Assembly: GCA_002431905.1 (NCBI GenBank)
Contig: DJER01000021.1
Span: 1-64,000 of the forward strand
DNA: 64,000 nt
Source of the DNA: Christensenella sp. UBA5893
Lineage (GTDB): Bacteria; Bacillota; Clostridia; Christensenellales; UBA1242
Reading direction: 5' to 3'
The notes beneath the pieces are model-generated. The model made no database searches and had not been told where the DNA came from. It worked only from the letters and a program-made list of their open reading frames with translations. Below, piece by piece: positions 24,275 through 33,051 of this stretch; the stretch's first letter is position 1, and the number at the start of each line of letters is the position of its first letter. Both the position numbers and the translations under genes were made by a program.

Positions 24275-26914
24275 TTATTTTTTATCAATTTTTTGTTTTT
24301 CTTTTTCTCTTACAAACAGTTTTATTATTTCACTTAATGCAAACACAACAAGTCCAATACCCAAAACAATTAGCCAATTTACAAATCCAATATTCACAAC
24401 TTTAAGCAAATCCCTTACTGGTGTAAATTCAATCAACGCCAAAGTTCCAAAACTAAACAAAACTGAATACCATATCCATTTGTTTGAGAATGGGTTTGTT
24501 TTAAAGAAACTTGCATTTGTCCTCATTGAAATTAAATAAGTCATTTGAATTACATTAAGTGTCAAGAATGCCATACTAGATGGTATAAGTGGGTCAGTTG
24601 AAAGTACTGTCCCAAGATAGAATGCCACCAAAATTGCCACAGTTTGAACTATTCCCATAAACACAATTTCAAGTCCAACACCACCAGAGAATATTGATTT
24701 GTTTGCTTTTCGTGGTGGTTTTGTCATTAAATCGCCTTCAGGAGGTTCAAGTCCTAATGCTATCGCCGGCAATGTGTCGGTTAATAGGTTTACAAACAAT
24801 ATTTGCACTGGCATCAAGAATGTTAGATTTGGGAAAAGTATTGTTGCCAAAAACAGAGATAAAATTTCAGCCGTATTTGCCCCAAACAAAAATGTTATTG
24901 TTTTGATTATATTTGAGTAAATTCTTCTTCCTTCGCCAACTGCCATAACAATGGTTGCAAAGTTATCATCAGTCACAATCATATCAGCAACTTCTTTTGT
25001 AACGTCTGTTCCGGTAATTCCCATACCCACACCAATATCGGCATTTTTTAGTGACGGAGCATCGTTCACTCCATCGCCGGTCATTGCAACAACCTTGCCC
25101 AAACTTTTGTAGGTTTTTACAATTCTTACTTTATTTTCTGGGCTTACCCTTGCATAAACTTTGATGTCATAAATAATTTTTTTGTATTCTTCATCACTAA
25201 GTTCATCAAGTTCTGCGCCGAGCATTACTTGTTTTTTGTTTGTGCAAATGCCAATTTCTTTTGCAATTGCAAATGCTGTATCTTTATGGTCACCGGTTAT
25301 CATAATTGGTGTCATATGTGCTTTTTTGCATTTTTCTACTGCGTCTTTTACTTCTTCTCTTGGTGGATCCATCATCCCAACAAGTCCAACAAAAGTCATA
25401 TTTTCTTCTTTAACTTCGCCTAAAGTAACATTGTTTTGAATTGCACACCCAAGCACTCTTAATGCCCCATTTGCCATACTTTCGTTTGCCGAAATGATAT
25501 TGTTTTTTAATTCGTTATTTAATTCAACTTCAACGCCATTTACCAAAACTTTTGTACAATGCTTTAATATTATATCAGGAGCACCTTTTGTGTAAGCAAT
25601 AAAAACTCCATTTTGTTTGTTGATAACAGTCATCAATTTTCGGTTGCTATCAAAAGGTATTTCGTCAACCCTAACATTTTCAATTTCAAGTTGTTTTTTG
25701 TTTAGCCCACATTTTTGAGCATATTCAGTAAGTGCCGTTTCGGTTGGGTCCCCAACATATTTGTCATGAGAAAATTCACTATCATTACAAAGTGCCATAG
25801 TTTTTAAAAGTGTAACAAACATTTCATCTTCAAACTTTTCGGCGGTTTTTAGTTCGTTATTATAAAAAATCTTTCTTACAGTCATAACATTTTGTGTTAA
25901 TGTCCCTGTTTTGTCACTACAAATTATTTCAGTGCTACCAAGGGTTTCAACTGCGTGCAAGCGTTTTACAATTGCTTTTTGTTTGCTTAACCTGTTTACT
26001 CCCATACTCATTATGATTGTGATAACTGCCGGCATACTTTCTGGAATGGCGGCAACCGATATTGCCACCGCAGTCAAAAATGCTGTAATTATGCTTCCAT
26101 TCGGTTTTGCGATAACTTCCAACAAAAATGTTATTACTGCTATAACTAAAACAATTATTGTGATAACTTTCCCAACTGATTTTATATTTTTTTGGAGTGG
26201 TGTTATATCTTTTTTTGATTCAGTAAGCATTGTTGCAATCTTCCCGAGTTCTGTATCCCTTCCTGTTGCGACAACAAGACCTTCTGCCCTGCCAAGTCCA
26301 ACCACGCTTCCCTTGTATGCCATATTTTTTCTATCAGCAAGTGGCGTTTTTGCCTTACACAATTTTTGTGCATTTTTTTCTACAAGCAAACTTTCGCCAG
26401 TAAGCGAACTTTCATCAACTTTTAGATTTGACGAGAATATAAGTCTAACATCTGCGGGGACAATGTCACCAGCTTCCAAAATAACTATATCGCCAACAAC
26501 AAATTCACTTGAGTTGATTTTTACAATTTCGCCATTTCTTTTTACTTTTGCTTGTGGCTCACTCATTTTTATAAGTGCCTGCATTTCTTTTTCGGCTTTA
26601 ATTTCTTGCAGGTATCCAATAAGTGCATTCACAAAAACTATTGCCAAAATAATAAAACCATCAACCATTTCGCTATATGTTTTTTGAATTATTGCCATTG
26701 TTATGGAAACAACTGCGGCAATTAGAAGAATAATTATCATAATATCGCAAAATTGTTTTAGGAATTTTACAATATTTGGTGTCTTCTTTTTTTGTGGCAA
26801 TTCATTTTTTCCATATTTTGCAAGACGCTCTTTTGCATCATCTTGCAAAAGTCCATTTTTGCTTGAATTGTAATTTTTCAAGCAATCATCAATTTTTTGT
26901 TCATAATTTTCCAT
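24275..26914 (-). CDS. Cation-transporting P-type ATPase, calcium type (P2A)
   Basis: 879 residues, ten membrane segments expected. An N-terminal cation ATPase domain (LQDDAKERLAKYGKNELP) is followed by actuator motif TGES, the phosphorylation motif CSDKTGTLTQN (about residue 335), the nucleotide-binding domain with KGAPD, and the hinge MTGDGVNDAPSL. In the membrane region, VAAIPESMPAV (helix 4) and the helix 6 segment NLLTDTLPAIALG fit the calcium-site signatures of bacterial SERCA-like pumps, although the usual PEGL of helix 4 reads PESM. It probably exports Ca2+. There is no Shine-Dalgarno; a promoter puts +1 on the ATG, so the mRNA is probably leaderless. Confidence 0.92.
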   Translation of the reverse strand: MENYEQKIDDCLKNYNSSKNGLLQDDAKERLAKYGKNELPQKKKTPNIVKFLKQFCDIMIIILLIAAVVSITMAIIQKTYSEMVDGFIILAIVFVNALIGYLQEIKAEKEMQALIKMSEPQAKVKRNGEIVKINSSEFVVGDIVILEAGDIVPADVRLIFSSNLKVDESSLTGESLLVEKNAQKLCKAKTPLADRKNMAYKGSVVGLGRAEGLVVATGRDTELGKIATMLTESKKDITPLQKNIKSVGKVITIIVLVIAVITFLLEVIAKPNGSIITAFLTAVAISVAAIPESMPAVITIIMSMGVNRLSKQKAIVKRLHAVETLGSTEIICSDKTGTLTQNVMTVRKIFYNNELKTAEKFEDEMFVTLLKTMALCNDSEFSHDKYVGDPTETALTEYAQKCGLNKKQLEIENVRVDEIPFDSNRKLMTVINKQNGVFIAYTKGAPDIILKHCTKVLVNGVEVELNNELKNNIISANESMANGALRVLGCAIQNNVTLGEVKEENMTFVGLVGMMDPPREEVKDAVEKCKKAHMTPIMITGDHKDTAFAIAKEIGICTNKKQVMLGAELDELSDEEYKKIIYDIKVYARVSPENKVRIVKTYKSLGKVVAMTGDGVNDAPSLKNADIGVGMGITGTDVTKEVADMIVTDDNFATIVMAVGEGRRIYSNIIKTITFLFGANTAEILSLFLATILFPNLTFLMPVQILFVNLLTDTLPAIALGLEPPEGDLMTKPPRKANKSIFSGGVGLEIVFMGIVQTVAILVAFYLGTVLSTDPLIPSSMAFLTLNVIQMTYLISMRTNASFFKTNPFSNKWIWYSVLFSFGTLALIEFTPVRDLLKVVNIGFVNWLIVLGIGLVVFALSEIIKLFVREKEKQKIDKK

Positions 26915-26920
26915 ACATAA

Positions 26921-26949
26921 ATATTATCAAATTCTAATTTATTTTTCAA
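26921..26949 (-). promoter_or_regulatory. P-type ATPase promoter, predicted leaderless
   Basis: TTGAAA (26949-26944), 17-nt spacer, TAATAT (26926-26921) with extended -10 TGA. Six nucleotides separate the -10 box from the ATG at 26914. The -35 box begins right after the uppP stop codon. Confidence 0.65.
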
Positions 26950-27723
26950 TTAAATTAGTAGGCAAATGATAGATAAAATTGCCAAATATATAGAAAAATA
27001 GTAATATTTGCCGGTTTTTGCAAGTTTTTTCATTATTTTTATGGCAAAAACGCCACAAATTAGTGCGACTATGAATGCTATTGAAATGTTGACAAATCCA
27101 CCTGTGTATATTTTTTGATTACCCAACGCACATTCATAGACTTCAAATAATAGCGAACAAATTATAATTGGAATACTTAATATAAACGAATAACTTGTTG
27201 CCTTGTCGGTGTCAACATCAAGCAGTATTGCAGTTGAAATTGTTGTTCCACTTCTACTTATCCCCGGCAAAACTGCAATACCTTGCATAAGTCCAATTAT
27301 ACTTGCATTTTTGTATGAAATTTCTTTGTAACTTTTGTATTTGATAGATTTTGTTTTAAAGTAAGTTACCATAAGTAAAATTGCAGTTATCATAAAACAA
27401 ATTGGCAAAAACTGTCCAGAAAACGAATTTACAAAAAAACTTTTAAAAATTAGCACGATAACAACTGTGCAAATTGTTGACAAAATTAGACATTTGCCAT
27501 TTTTTGAAAATGGGTGTTTTACAAGTTCCCAAATATCCTTGTAAAAAACTATCACAACCGAAAACAAAGTTGCTATATGTAATATTATTGACACCAGCAT
27601 AAAATTTCCTGTTTCAACATTAAATATCTTGTCCAAAAAGACAAGATGTCCACTTGACGACACAGGCAAAAATTCTGTAAGACCTTGAACCAGCCCCAAC
27701 AAAATAAAATACAATGTTCCCAT
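26950..27723 (-). CDS. uppP: Undecaprenyl-diphosphatase UppP (BacA)
   Basis: 257 residues with seven to eight membrane segments. It removes a phosphate from undecaprenyl diphosphate to recycle the lipid carrier for peptidoglycan. Both active-site signatures are present: LVQGLTEFLPVSSSGHLV near the N-terminus and GLMQGIAVLPGISRSGTTIS in the middle. This is the usual BacA length and order. The start has no Shine-Dalgarno: the ATG lies directly at the T run of the preceding terminator hairpin. How it is transcribed is unclear; it may depend on read-through from the upstream gene. Confidence 0.95.
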   Translation of the reverse strand: MGTLYFILLGLVQGLTEFLPVSSSGHLVFLDKIFNVETGNFMLVSIILHIATLFSVVIVFYKDIWELVKHPFSKNGKCLILSTICTVVIVLIFKSFFVNSFSGQFLPICFMITAILLMVTYFKTKSIKYKSYKEISYKNASIIGLMQGIAVLPGISRSGTTISTAILLDVDTDKATSYSFILSIPIIICSLLFEVYECALGNQKIYTGGFVNISIAFIVALICGVFAIKIMKKLAKTGKYYYFSIYLAILSIICLLI

Positions 27724-27725
27724 AT

Positions 27726-27773
27726 AAAAAAGGATATGTAATAACTTTGATTTTTATTACATACCCCTTTTTT
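27726..27773 (-). terminator. Terminator between the 228-residue gene and uppP
   Basis: The minus strand reads AAAAAAGGGGTATGTAATAA, a loop, then TTATTACATATCCTTTTTT. It has a near-complete 17-bp stem with a T run that touches the uppP ATG. Confidence 0.7.
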
Positions 27774-28458
27774 ATCTATTCATTTCTTGTGATGAATTTG
27801 CTTTTTTTGTTATAACTTCGCCATTCTCTGATCTTTCGAACTCTCTTACTGCAAAAGGTGTTAAATGTTCTATGTATTCATCCATATTTTTGTATACTGA
27901 CCTAAATATTGGAGAATATTCTGCTTTTATGAATGGAACTCTTGCATATGCCAATTCATATTCTTTTTGGAATTGTTTTGCACTGACCGGATTTTTGTTT
28001 TTATCCAACTTTATATAATCATAAAGCATAAACCAATTTCTTAATTGACAAACAGCAACAATAAAATTATCAATTTGAGTGAGCACTTCCTCTGCATTCT
28101 CAAAATCTTTTTTTTGCTCTGGCAAGTACTTTGGTTTTACACCATAAAACTCACTGCCATTTGATAGAAACTTGAAGCCATTGAAAACATACAAATTATT
28201 TTCTGTCCAAATATTATTATTTTCATTTTTTGTAAATTCGGCAAATGACTTTTCCATTGAACTTTGTTGATTCTCACAAATATGCTTCCATTTTATTATT
28301 TGTTGTCTTGCTTTTTGCAATGTTTGCTTTGAATATTCAAGTCTATTTTCGCCACCTGAAATTTTGTCTATTGATTGTTGATATCTTTCGCAAATTCCCA
28401 AACTTTCTTGTGGATGACCATTGAAAAGCCAATTTAATCTTTGTTCTTTTATATCCAT
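27772..28458 (-). CDS. Unknown 228-residue protein
   Basis: Not recognised. AAAGGGA is 6-7 nt before the ATG. It is predicted soluble and mostly helical, with a heptad-rich stretch around residues 25-75 (GENRLEYSKQTLQKARQQII) and an aromatic-rich middle (LYVFNGFKFLSNGSEFYG). No signal peptide, membrane segment or cysteine motif. It lies between the ABC-F gene and uppP on the same strand, closed by a terminator. A role cannot be inferred from the neighbours. Confidence 0.6.
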   Translation of the reverse strand: MDIKEQRLNWLFNGHPQESLGICERYQQSIDKISGGENRLEYSKQTLQKARQQIIKWKHICENQQSSMEKSFAEFTKNENNNIWTENNLYVFNGFKFLSNGSEFYGVKPKYLPEQKKDFENAEEVLTQIDNFIVAVCQLRNWFMLYDYIKLDKNKNPVSAKQFQKEYELAYARVPFIKAEYSPIFRSVYKNMDEYIEHLTPFAVREFERSENGEVITKKANSSQEMNR

Positions 28459-28519
28459 TTTATTCCCTTTTTATATAATTATTCTATTACACAAAGGCTG
28501 TTATGTCAATACACAACTT

Positions 28520-30103
28520 TTAGATTTGTTGTGTTTTTTCCATATATTCTTTATAGCCACACATCATAGAAACAATATTATTTTCGCTTCTTATATCAAT
28601 AACCCTATTTGCAACTGTTTCAACAATTTCCTGGTCATGACTGGAAAATAGCATACACCCTCTAAAGTTTATCATACCTTTATTGAGTGCTGTAATAGAT
28701 TCAAGGTCAAGGTGGTTTGTTGGTTCATCCAAGATTAAGAAGTTGCCACTCTCAAGCATCATTTTTGCAAACATACATCTTACTTTTTCGCCACCAGACA
28801 AAACATTTACTTGCTTTAAAGCTTCTTCGCCCGAGAACAACATTCTTCCAAGCCAACCACGAATATAACTTTCGTTTTGGTCTTTTGAATATTGACGAAG
28901 CCAATCAACAAGATTTAATGTGTTTCCTTCAAAATATTCTCTATTGTCTTGTGGAAGATAACTTACTTTTATTGTTTTACCCCAGTTAACAGTTCCACTA
29001 TCTGCTGTATCTTTTCCCATAAGTATGTTAAACAAAACTGTTGGAGCAAGGCTGTTGTTTGACAAAACGACAATCTTATCATCTCTGTTAAATGAAAAAC
29101 TTAAATTTTCAAAATAACCCTTTTTGCAAAGATTTTTTACAACCAAAATCTCTTTACCTATCTCTTGTTCATACTTAAAGTCAATAAACGGATATCTTCT
29201 GGAACTAATTTTAAAATCATTGATTGTAAGTTCAGCAAGTTCTTTTTTCCTTGATGTTGCTTGCTTTGCTTTTGATGCATTTGCACTAAATCTTGCAATA
29301 AAGTCTTTGAGTTCCTTTGCTCTTTGTTCTGCTTTTTTGTTTTGATCTTTTTGTTGACGAAGAAGTAATTGGTTTGTTTCATACCAAAAGTCATAGTTAC
29401 CAAGCATCATATTGATTTGTCCATAATCAACATCGCAAATATGTGTACAAACTTTGTTCAAAAAGTGTCTGTTATGTGAAACGATAATGACTGTGTTTTC
29501 AAAATCAAGCAAGAAATTTTCTAGCCATCTTGTTGTTTTGAAGTCCAAGTTGTTTGTTGGTTCATCCAAAATCAAAATATCTGGGTTTCCAAAAAGTGCT
29601 TGAGCAAGCAAAATTTTAACCTTTTTCTTTGGGTCAAGTTCGCTCATTAGTTTATCAAAATCACTTTCTTCAATTCCTATGCTTTTTAACAAAGTTTTTG
29701 CTTCACCATCAGCTTCCCAACCACCAAGTTCAGCAAACTCAGCCTCAAGTTGAGCAGCAAGCATTCCGTCTTCTTCATTAAAATCTGGTTTTTGATATAG
29801 GGCATCTTTTTGCCTGCTAACTTCCATAAGTCTTTTGTGTCCCATAAGCACAGTTTCAAGTGCAGTGTGGTCATCAAAGGCATTTTGATTTTGCATAAGA
29901 ACAGACATTCTTTCTTTGTCATCACGAATAACTTCGCCTTTGTTTGGTTCAAGTTCCCCTGTTATGATTTTTAAAAATGTTGATTTCCCAGCACCATTTG
30001 CGCCAATAATTCCATAGCAATTCCCACGAGTGAATTTTAAATTTACATCTTTAAACAAAACTCTGCCACCAAATTGCAAGGTTACATTACTAACTTGTAT
30101 CAT
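28520..30103 (-). CDS. ABC-F family ATPase (YkpA/YbiT type)
   Basis: 527 residues with two ATP-binding cassettes and no membrane domain, as in ribosome-associated ABC-F proteins. Cassette 1 has Walker A GANGAGKST (about residue 38), an atypical signature MSELDPKKKVKILLAQAL and Walker B DILILDEPTNNLD. A charged linker (about 240-300, with KKAEQRAKELKDFIARFSAN) separates the cassettes. Cassette 2 has a normal signature LSGGEKVR and Walker B FLILDEPTNHLD, but its P-loop reads VVLSNNSLAPTVLF and lacks the GxxGxGKS/T pattern. Either only one site hydrolyses ATP fully or this is a subfamily trait. AAGGGAAAGAG precedes the ATG. Confidence 0.9.
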   Translation of the reverse strand: MIQVSNVTLQFGGRVLFKDVNLKFTRGNCYGIIGANGAGKSTFLKIITGELEPNKGEVIRDDKERMSVLMQNQNAFDDHTALETVLMGHKRLMEVSRQKDALYQKPDFNEEDGMLAAQLEAEFAELGGWEADGEAKTLLKSIGIEESDFDKLMSELDPKKKVKILLAQALFGNPDILILDEPTNNLDFKTTRWLENFLLDFENTVIIVSHNRHFLNKVCTHICDVDYGQINMMLGNYDFWYETNQLLLRQQKDQNKKAEQRAKELKDFIARFSANASKAKQATSRKKELAELTINDFKISSRRYPFIDFKYEQEIGKEILVVKNLCKKGYFENLSFSFNRDDKIVVLSNNSLAPTVLFNILMGKDTADSGTVNWGKTIKVSYLPQDNREYFEGNTLNLVDWLRQYSKDQNESYIRGWLGRMLFSGEEALKQVNVLSGGEKVRCMFAKMMLESGNFLILDEPTNHLDLESITALNKGMINFRGCMLFSSHDQEIVETVANRVIDIRSENNIVSMMCGYKEYMEKTQQI

Positions 30104-30273
30104 ATCTCTTTCCCTTTATGTACTAATTACTTTTGTAGTATATCATTATGTCAAAAGTTTTGCAAGCACAAAGCACGGCATATAATAATTTGACTTGCCT
30201 TTTTGTTTATGGTAAAATTGATGTGTTTTTTTGGTAAGAAAAAAACAAAATGAAAATATCTTAAAGGAGATCT

Positions 30274-31338
30274 ATGAGATCACTAAAACAGTGCCTAAAA
30301 GACATAAATAACAGCAAAAAAATTGCAATATTTTGTCACACAAATCCAGATGCCGATGCTTTATGTTCAAGTGTGGCACTAAAAAAATTGATAAGACTTA
30401 ACCAACCAAAAGACTCAAAGCCAAAAACAATTGATTTGTTGGTTGATGCAAATATTGATGACATAAGTGATGTAAATAAAGCAATTATTGCTGGAATAGA
30501 AATAAATAATCAACACTACAAGCGTTATGACCTTGCAATTGCCGTTGACTGTGCGAATTTGGCAAGGCTTGGCAAATATGCAGAATTGTTTAAAAAAACA
30601 AAAAACAACTTGCAATTTGATCATCACGCAACAAATGATAACTTTGCAAAAAATAATATTGTGTTGCCAAGAGCATCTTCTGCATGTGAAGTGCTATACA
30701 CTTTGGCAAAATTAAAAAATCTTAATATAAGTGACGATATTTGCAAGATGATATATTCTGGGATTATAACCGATACTGCCAACCTTACTCAAGGCACAAT
30801 AACTGTTAATACCCACAAAATTATAACCGAGATGATGGATAGGAAAATCAACCTAAACGCACTCAATGAACATTTCTTTAAAAACAACACAAAATCAAAA
30901 GCATATCTCCTAAAACAAGCCTTGGATAGTCTTACATTTTATGCTGGCGACAGAATTGCCTTTATGAAATTGACAAAACAAGATTTGTCGGAATGTGATG
31001 CCACAATGGACGACACTTTGGGTATTGTAAACCATGGTATTGATATTAAAGGTGTTGAAATTGCAGTTATTGCAATAAAGCAAGAAGACAACTCATATTA
31101 CGTTAGCCTTAGAAGCAAGCAAGAAATCAATGTTAGCACCATTGCACAAGAGCTTGGTGGTGGCGGGCACGACCAAGTTGCTGCATTTACATACACTGGT
31201 TCGCTTACCGATATGAAAGATTCTTTGATAAAAGCTTGCAAAAAAGAACTTGCAAAACATATTGACAACATTGAAGCACCTTTATTTGAAGGCGATGAAG
31301 TTGTTAATAATGAGCAAAAAACCGTGCAAAATCAATAA
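30274..31338 (+). CDS. nrnA: DHH/DHHA1 phosphoesterase, NrnA-like (nanoRNase / pAp phosphatase)
   Basis: 354 residues. The DHH domain shows FCHTNPDADALCSSVAL (metal-binding DxD), IAVDCANLARLG and the name-giving FDHHATN (about residue 115). The DHHA1 domain near the C-terminus ends in the substrate loop LGGGGHDQVAAF. NrnA degrades 2-5-nt RNAs and dephosphorylates pAp in Bacillota. Slightly longer than usual through an acidic 25-residue tail. AAAGGAG sits 6 nt before the ATG. It stands alone, convergent with the collagen-like gene across a shared terminator. A cyclic-dinucleotide phosphodiesterase would carry extra PAS/GGDEF domains, which are absent. Confidence 0.9.
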   Translation: MRSLKQCLKDINNSKKIAIFCHTNPDADALCSSVALKKLIRLNQPKDSKPKTIDLLVDANIDDISDVNKAIIAGIEINNQHYKRYDLAIAVDCANLARLGKYAELFKKTKNNLQFDHHATNDNFAKNNIVLPRASSACEVLYTLAKLKNLNISDDICKMIYSGIITDTANLTQGTITVNTHKIITEMMDRKINLNALNEHFFKNNTKSKAYLLKQALDSLTFYAGDRIAFMKLTKQDLSECDATMDDTLGIVNHGIDIKGVEIAVIAIKQEDNSYYVSLRSKQEINVSTIAQELGGGGHDQVAAFTYTGSLTDMKDSLIKACKKELAKHIDNIEAPLFEGDEVVNNEQKTVQNQ

Positions 31339-31345
31339 AAAACAC

Positions 31346-31382
31346 AAAAAAAGCCACTATTTTTTGAAAATAGTGGCTTTTT
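31346..31382. terminator. Bidirectional terminator between nrnA and the collagen-like gene
   Basis: AAAAAGCCACTATTTT / AAAATAGTGGCTTTTT with a 3-nt loop; A and T runs on both sides. Confidence 0.9.
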
Positions 31383-31392
31383 CTTGCAAATT

Positions 31393-32022
31393 TTAACCGC
31401 CTGCGCCTGTCGGGCCGGTTGGACCAGTTGCACCGCTTGGAATGGTTAAATTTAGCACAAAGTTTGGTGCAGTCCCAGTTATTGATGCTGCTGCTTGTGT
31501 CCCCGGATCGCCTGTTGTTACAGTTCCAATTGTTATTACCGGTGTCGCTCCCGTTGCTCCTGTTGGACCAGTTGGCCCGGTTGGCCCCGTAACACCAGTT
31601 GCTCCTTGCACGCCTTGAGTACCCTGTGTGCCTTGTGCTCCGGTTGGTCCCGTTGGTCCTGTTGGTCCTGTAGGGCCAGTTACTCCTGTTACCCCTTGAA
31701 TGCCTTGTATCCCTTGTGTACCTTGACTACCTGTTGCCCCAGTTGGACCGATTGGTCCAGTTGCGCCGGTTGCTCCAACTTCGCCTTGTACTCCTTGAAC
31801 TCCCTGTATGCCTTGAATCCCTTGAATACCAGTTGCACCAGTTGGACCAGTTGGTCCAGTTGCGCCCGTTGCCCCGGTTACGCCTGTTGATGGTCCAGTT
31901 GGACCTGTAGGTCCCGTTGGTCCGGTTGGGCCAACAGGACCCCTTTGACCTTGAGTTGTGATATCATTGGTAAAATAATCCCCACAACAAGGATATGGTG
32001 TTCTTGAACAATTACATGCCAT
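31393..32022 (-). CDS. Collagen-like Gly-X-Y repeat protein
   Basis: 209 residues. The Cys-rich N-terminus ([17 protein letters not shown]) has four cysteines. From about residue 28 an uninterrupted run of Gly-X-Y triplets, mainly GPT, GAT and GIQ/GVQ, extends to about residue 158. A short non-collagen segment ([20 protein letters not shown] to NFVLNLTIP) is followed by a last [13 protein letters not shown]. This C-terminal module recurs in clostridial and bacillar collagen-like proteins of spore surfaces, such as BclA-type filaments. The Cys-rich start could cross-link to the spore coat. AAAAGGAG precedes the ATG. The gene is locally GC-rich. Exosporium location is inferred from family resemblance. 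Confidence 0.85.
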   Translation of the reverse strand: MACNCSRTPYPCCGDYFTNDITTQGQRGPVGPTGPTGPTGPTGPSTGVTGATGATGPTGPTGATGIQGIQGIQGVQGVQGEVGATGATGPIGPTGATGSQGTQGIQGIQGVTGVTGPTGPTGPTGPTGAQGTQGTQGVQGATGVTGPTGPTGPTGATGATPVITIGTVTTGDPGTQAAASITGTAPNFVLNLTIPSGATGPTGPTGAGG

Positions 32023-32141
32023 AATTTTCTCCTTTTATCCATTGCATTATATGTATTTATTTAACTTAAAGTTACATCTTAATTGACATAGTTTTTGCAA
32101 AATGTTAAAATTGTCAGTGAGAAATAAAAGGAAAAACACTT

Positions 32142-32591
32142 ATGAAAACAGTAAATTTTATTAAAACAAACAAAGATGCAATCATCCCAGATTATGCTCA
32201 TGAAGGCGATGCCGGAATGGATCTTTATTCTTGCGAAGATGTTACAATTGAGCCTATGGAATGGAAAAAGGTAAACACCGGACTTATTATGGAACTCCCA
32301 AAAGGAACAGAAGGTCAAGTGAGAACAAAAAGTGGTATCGCCTTTAATTATGGAATTTTTGTATTAAACACTCCTGGCACAGTTGACGAAAATTATCGTG
32401 GCGAGGTTGGTGTGGTTTTGTTTAACCTTAGCAAAACACCATTTGTTATTAAAAAAGGTCAAAAAATTGCACAGCTTGTTATAAACGAAATTTGTTATTG
32501 CAAGACAAAAGAAGTTGAAAAAATGTCAAAAACATCACGTGGCGAAGGCGGATTTGGGTCAACAGGTCTTGGCAAAAACAAAAAAGACTAA
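32142..32591 (+). CDS. dut: dUTP diphosphatase (trimeric dUTPase)
   Basis: 149 residues, the normal trimeric size. It hydrolyses dUTP to dUMP, keeping uracil out of DNA and supplying thymidylate synthesis. All five motifs are visible in order: AGMDLYS, RTKSGIAF, NTPGTVDENYRGEVGV with the catalytic Asp, GQKIAQLVI, and the C-terminal P-loop-like RGEGGFGSTG. AAAAGGA is 8-9 nt before the ATG. The tRNA-Arg gene follows 75 nt downstream on the same strand. Confidence 0.97.
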   Translation: MKTVNFIKTNKDAIIPDYAHEGDAGMDLYSCEDVTIEPMEWKKVNTGLIMELPKGTEGQVRTKSGIAFNYGIFVLNTPGTVDENYRGEVGVVLFNLSKTPFVIKKGQKIAQLVINEICYCKTKEVEKMSKTSRGEGGFGSTGLGKNKKD

Positions 32592-32666
32592 ATCGCTTTT
32601 GATTATTTTGTCAAAATGTAGCATAAAACATTTTTGGTTTGGTAGTTCCCACAAAACTACCATTTT

Positions 32667-32743
32667 GCGTCTGTAGCTCAGCTGGATAGAGCACGAGTCT
32701 TCGAAATTCGGTGTCGTTGGTTCAAATCCAATCAGACGCACCA
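32667..32743 (+). tRNA. tRNA-Arg (anticodon UCG)
   Basis: 77 nt. Acceptor arms GCGTCTG / CAGACGC, D arm GCTC...GAGC, anticodon stem CGAGT / ATTCG (one G-T) around the loop CTTCGAA with anticodon TCG, variable loop GTGTC, and T arm GTTGG-TTCAAAT-CCAAT. The discriminator A and CCA end are encoded in the DNA. It would read CGA and, with wobble, other CGN codons. Confidence 0.96.
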
Positions 32744-32851
32744 AATAATATGCAATAATAAAAACTATGCAAAAAATTGCCAAATGGCAAAAAAGAACGG
32801 CCATCACAATATTATAAATTTTAACAAATAACATTTAATAGGAGAGAAAAT

Positions 32852-33007
32852 ATGTATAAAACTGAAGTAATCGGGTATACCCCAACAGCAAAAAATATGG
32901 CAAAGAAAATTGAAGCAAAGTGCAACGAAATGGAACAAGACGGATTTTCTTTGGTGTCAACAACAATAACATTAAGTGCAAAAGCCATCTTGGTTTTTAA
33001 AAAATAA
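32852..33007 (+). CDS. DUF4177-like small protein (51 aa)
   Basis: A short gene found by reading: AGGAGAG, then ATG at 32852 and 51 codons to TAA at 33005. The sequence starts YKTEVIGYTPTAKNMAKK and ends GFSLVSTTITLSAKAILVFK. The pattern of a first strand, an amphipathic helix, then Gly-aromatic-x-Leu-Val-Ser and a terminal VFKK matches DUF4177, a small alpha/beta family. A ribosome binding site and a terminator directly downstream support a real gene. Function unknown. Confidence 0.75.
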   Translation: MYKTEVIGYTPTAKNMAKKIEAKCNEMEQDGFSLVSTTITLSAKAILVFKK

Positions 33008-33015
33008 ATATTAAC

Positions 33016-33046
33016 AAAAATATCTACCACTTTTGGTAGATATTTT
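33016..33046. terminator. Bidirectional terminator between the DUF4177-like and RlmM-like genes
   Basis: AAAAATATCTACCA / TGGTAGATATTTT around a 4-nt loop, between convergent genes. Confidence 0.85.
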
Positions 33047-33051
33047 ATTTG

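Noticed and set aside
25911..26687. 258-codon plus-strand ORF
   Set aside because: Lies antisense inside the P-type ATPase gene; Ser/Ile/Phe-rich composition and no ribosome binding site mark it as a shadow frame.
31495..31890. 131-codon plus-strand ORF rich in Cys and Trp
   Set aside because: Mirror frame of the Gly-X-Y repeats in the collagen-like gene.
31560..31930. Possible CRISPR or tandem-repeat array
   Set aside because: The 9-bp periodicity is explained by GPT/GAT codon triplets of the collagen-like protein; no constant spacer length.
32559..32834. 91-codon minus-strand ORF
   Set aside because: Runs antisense across the tRNA-Arg gene; the RLIGFEPTTP-type sequence is the usual false translation of a tRNA.
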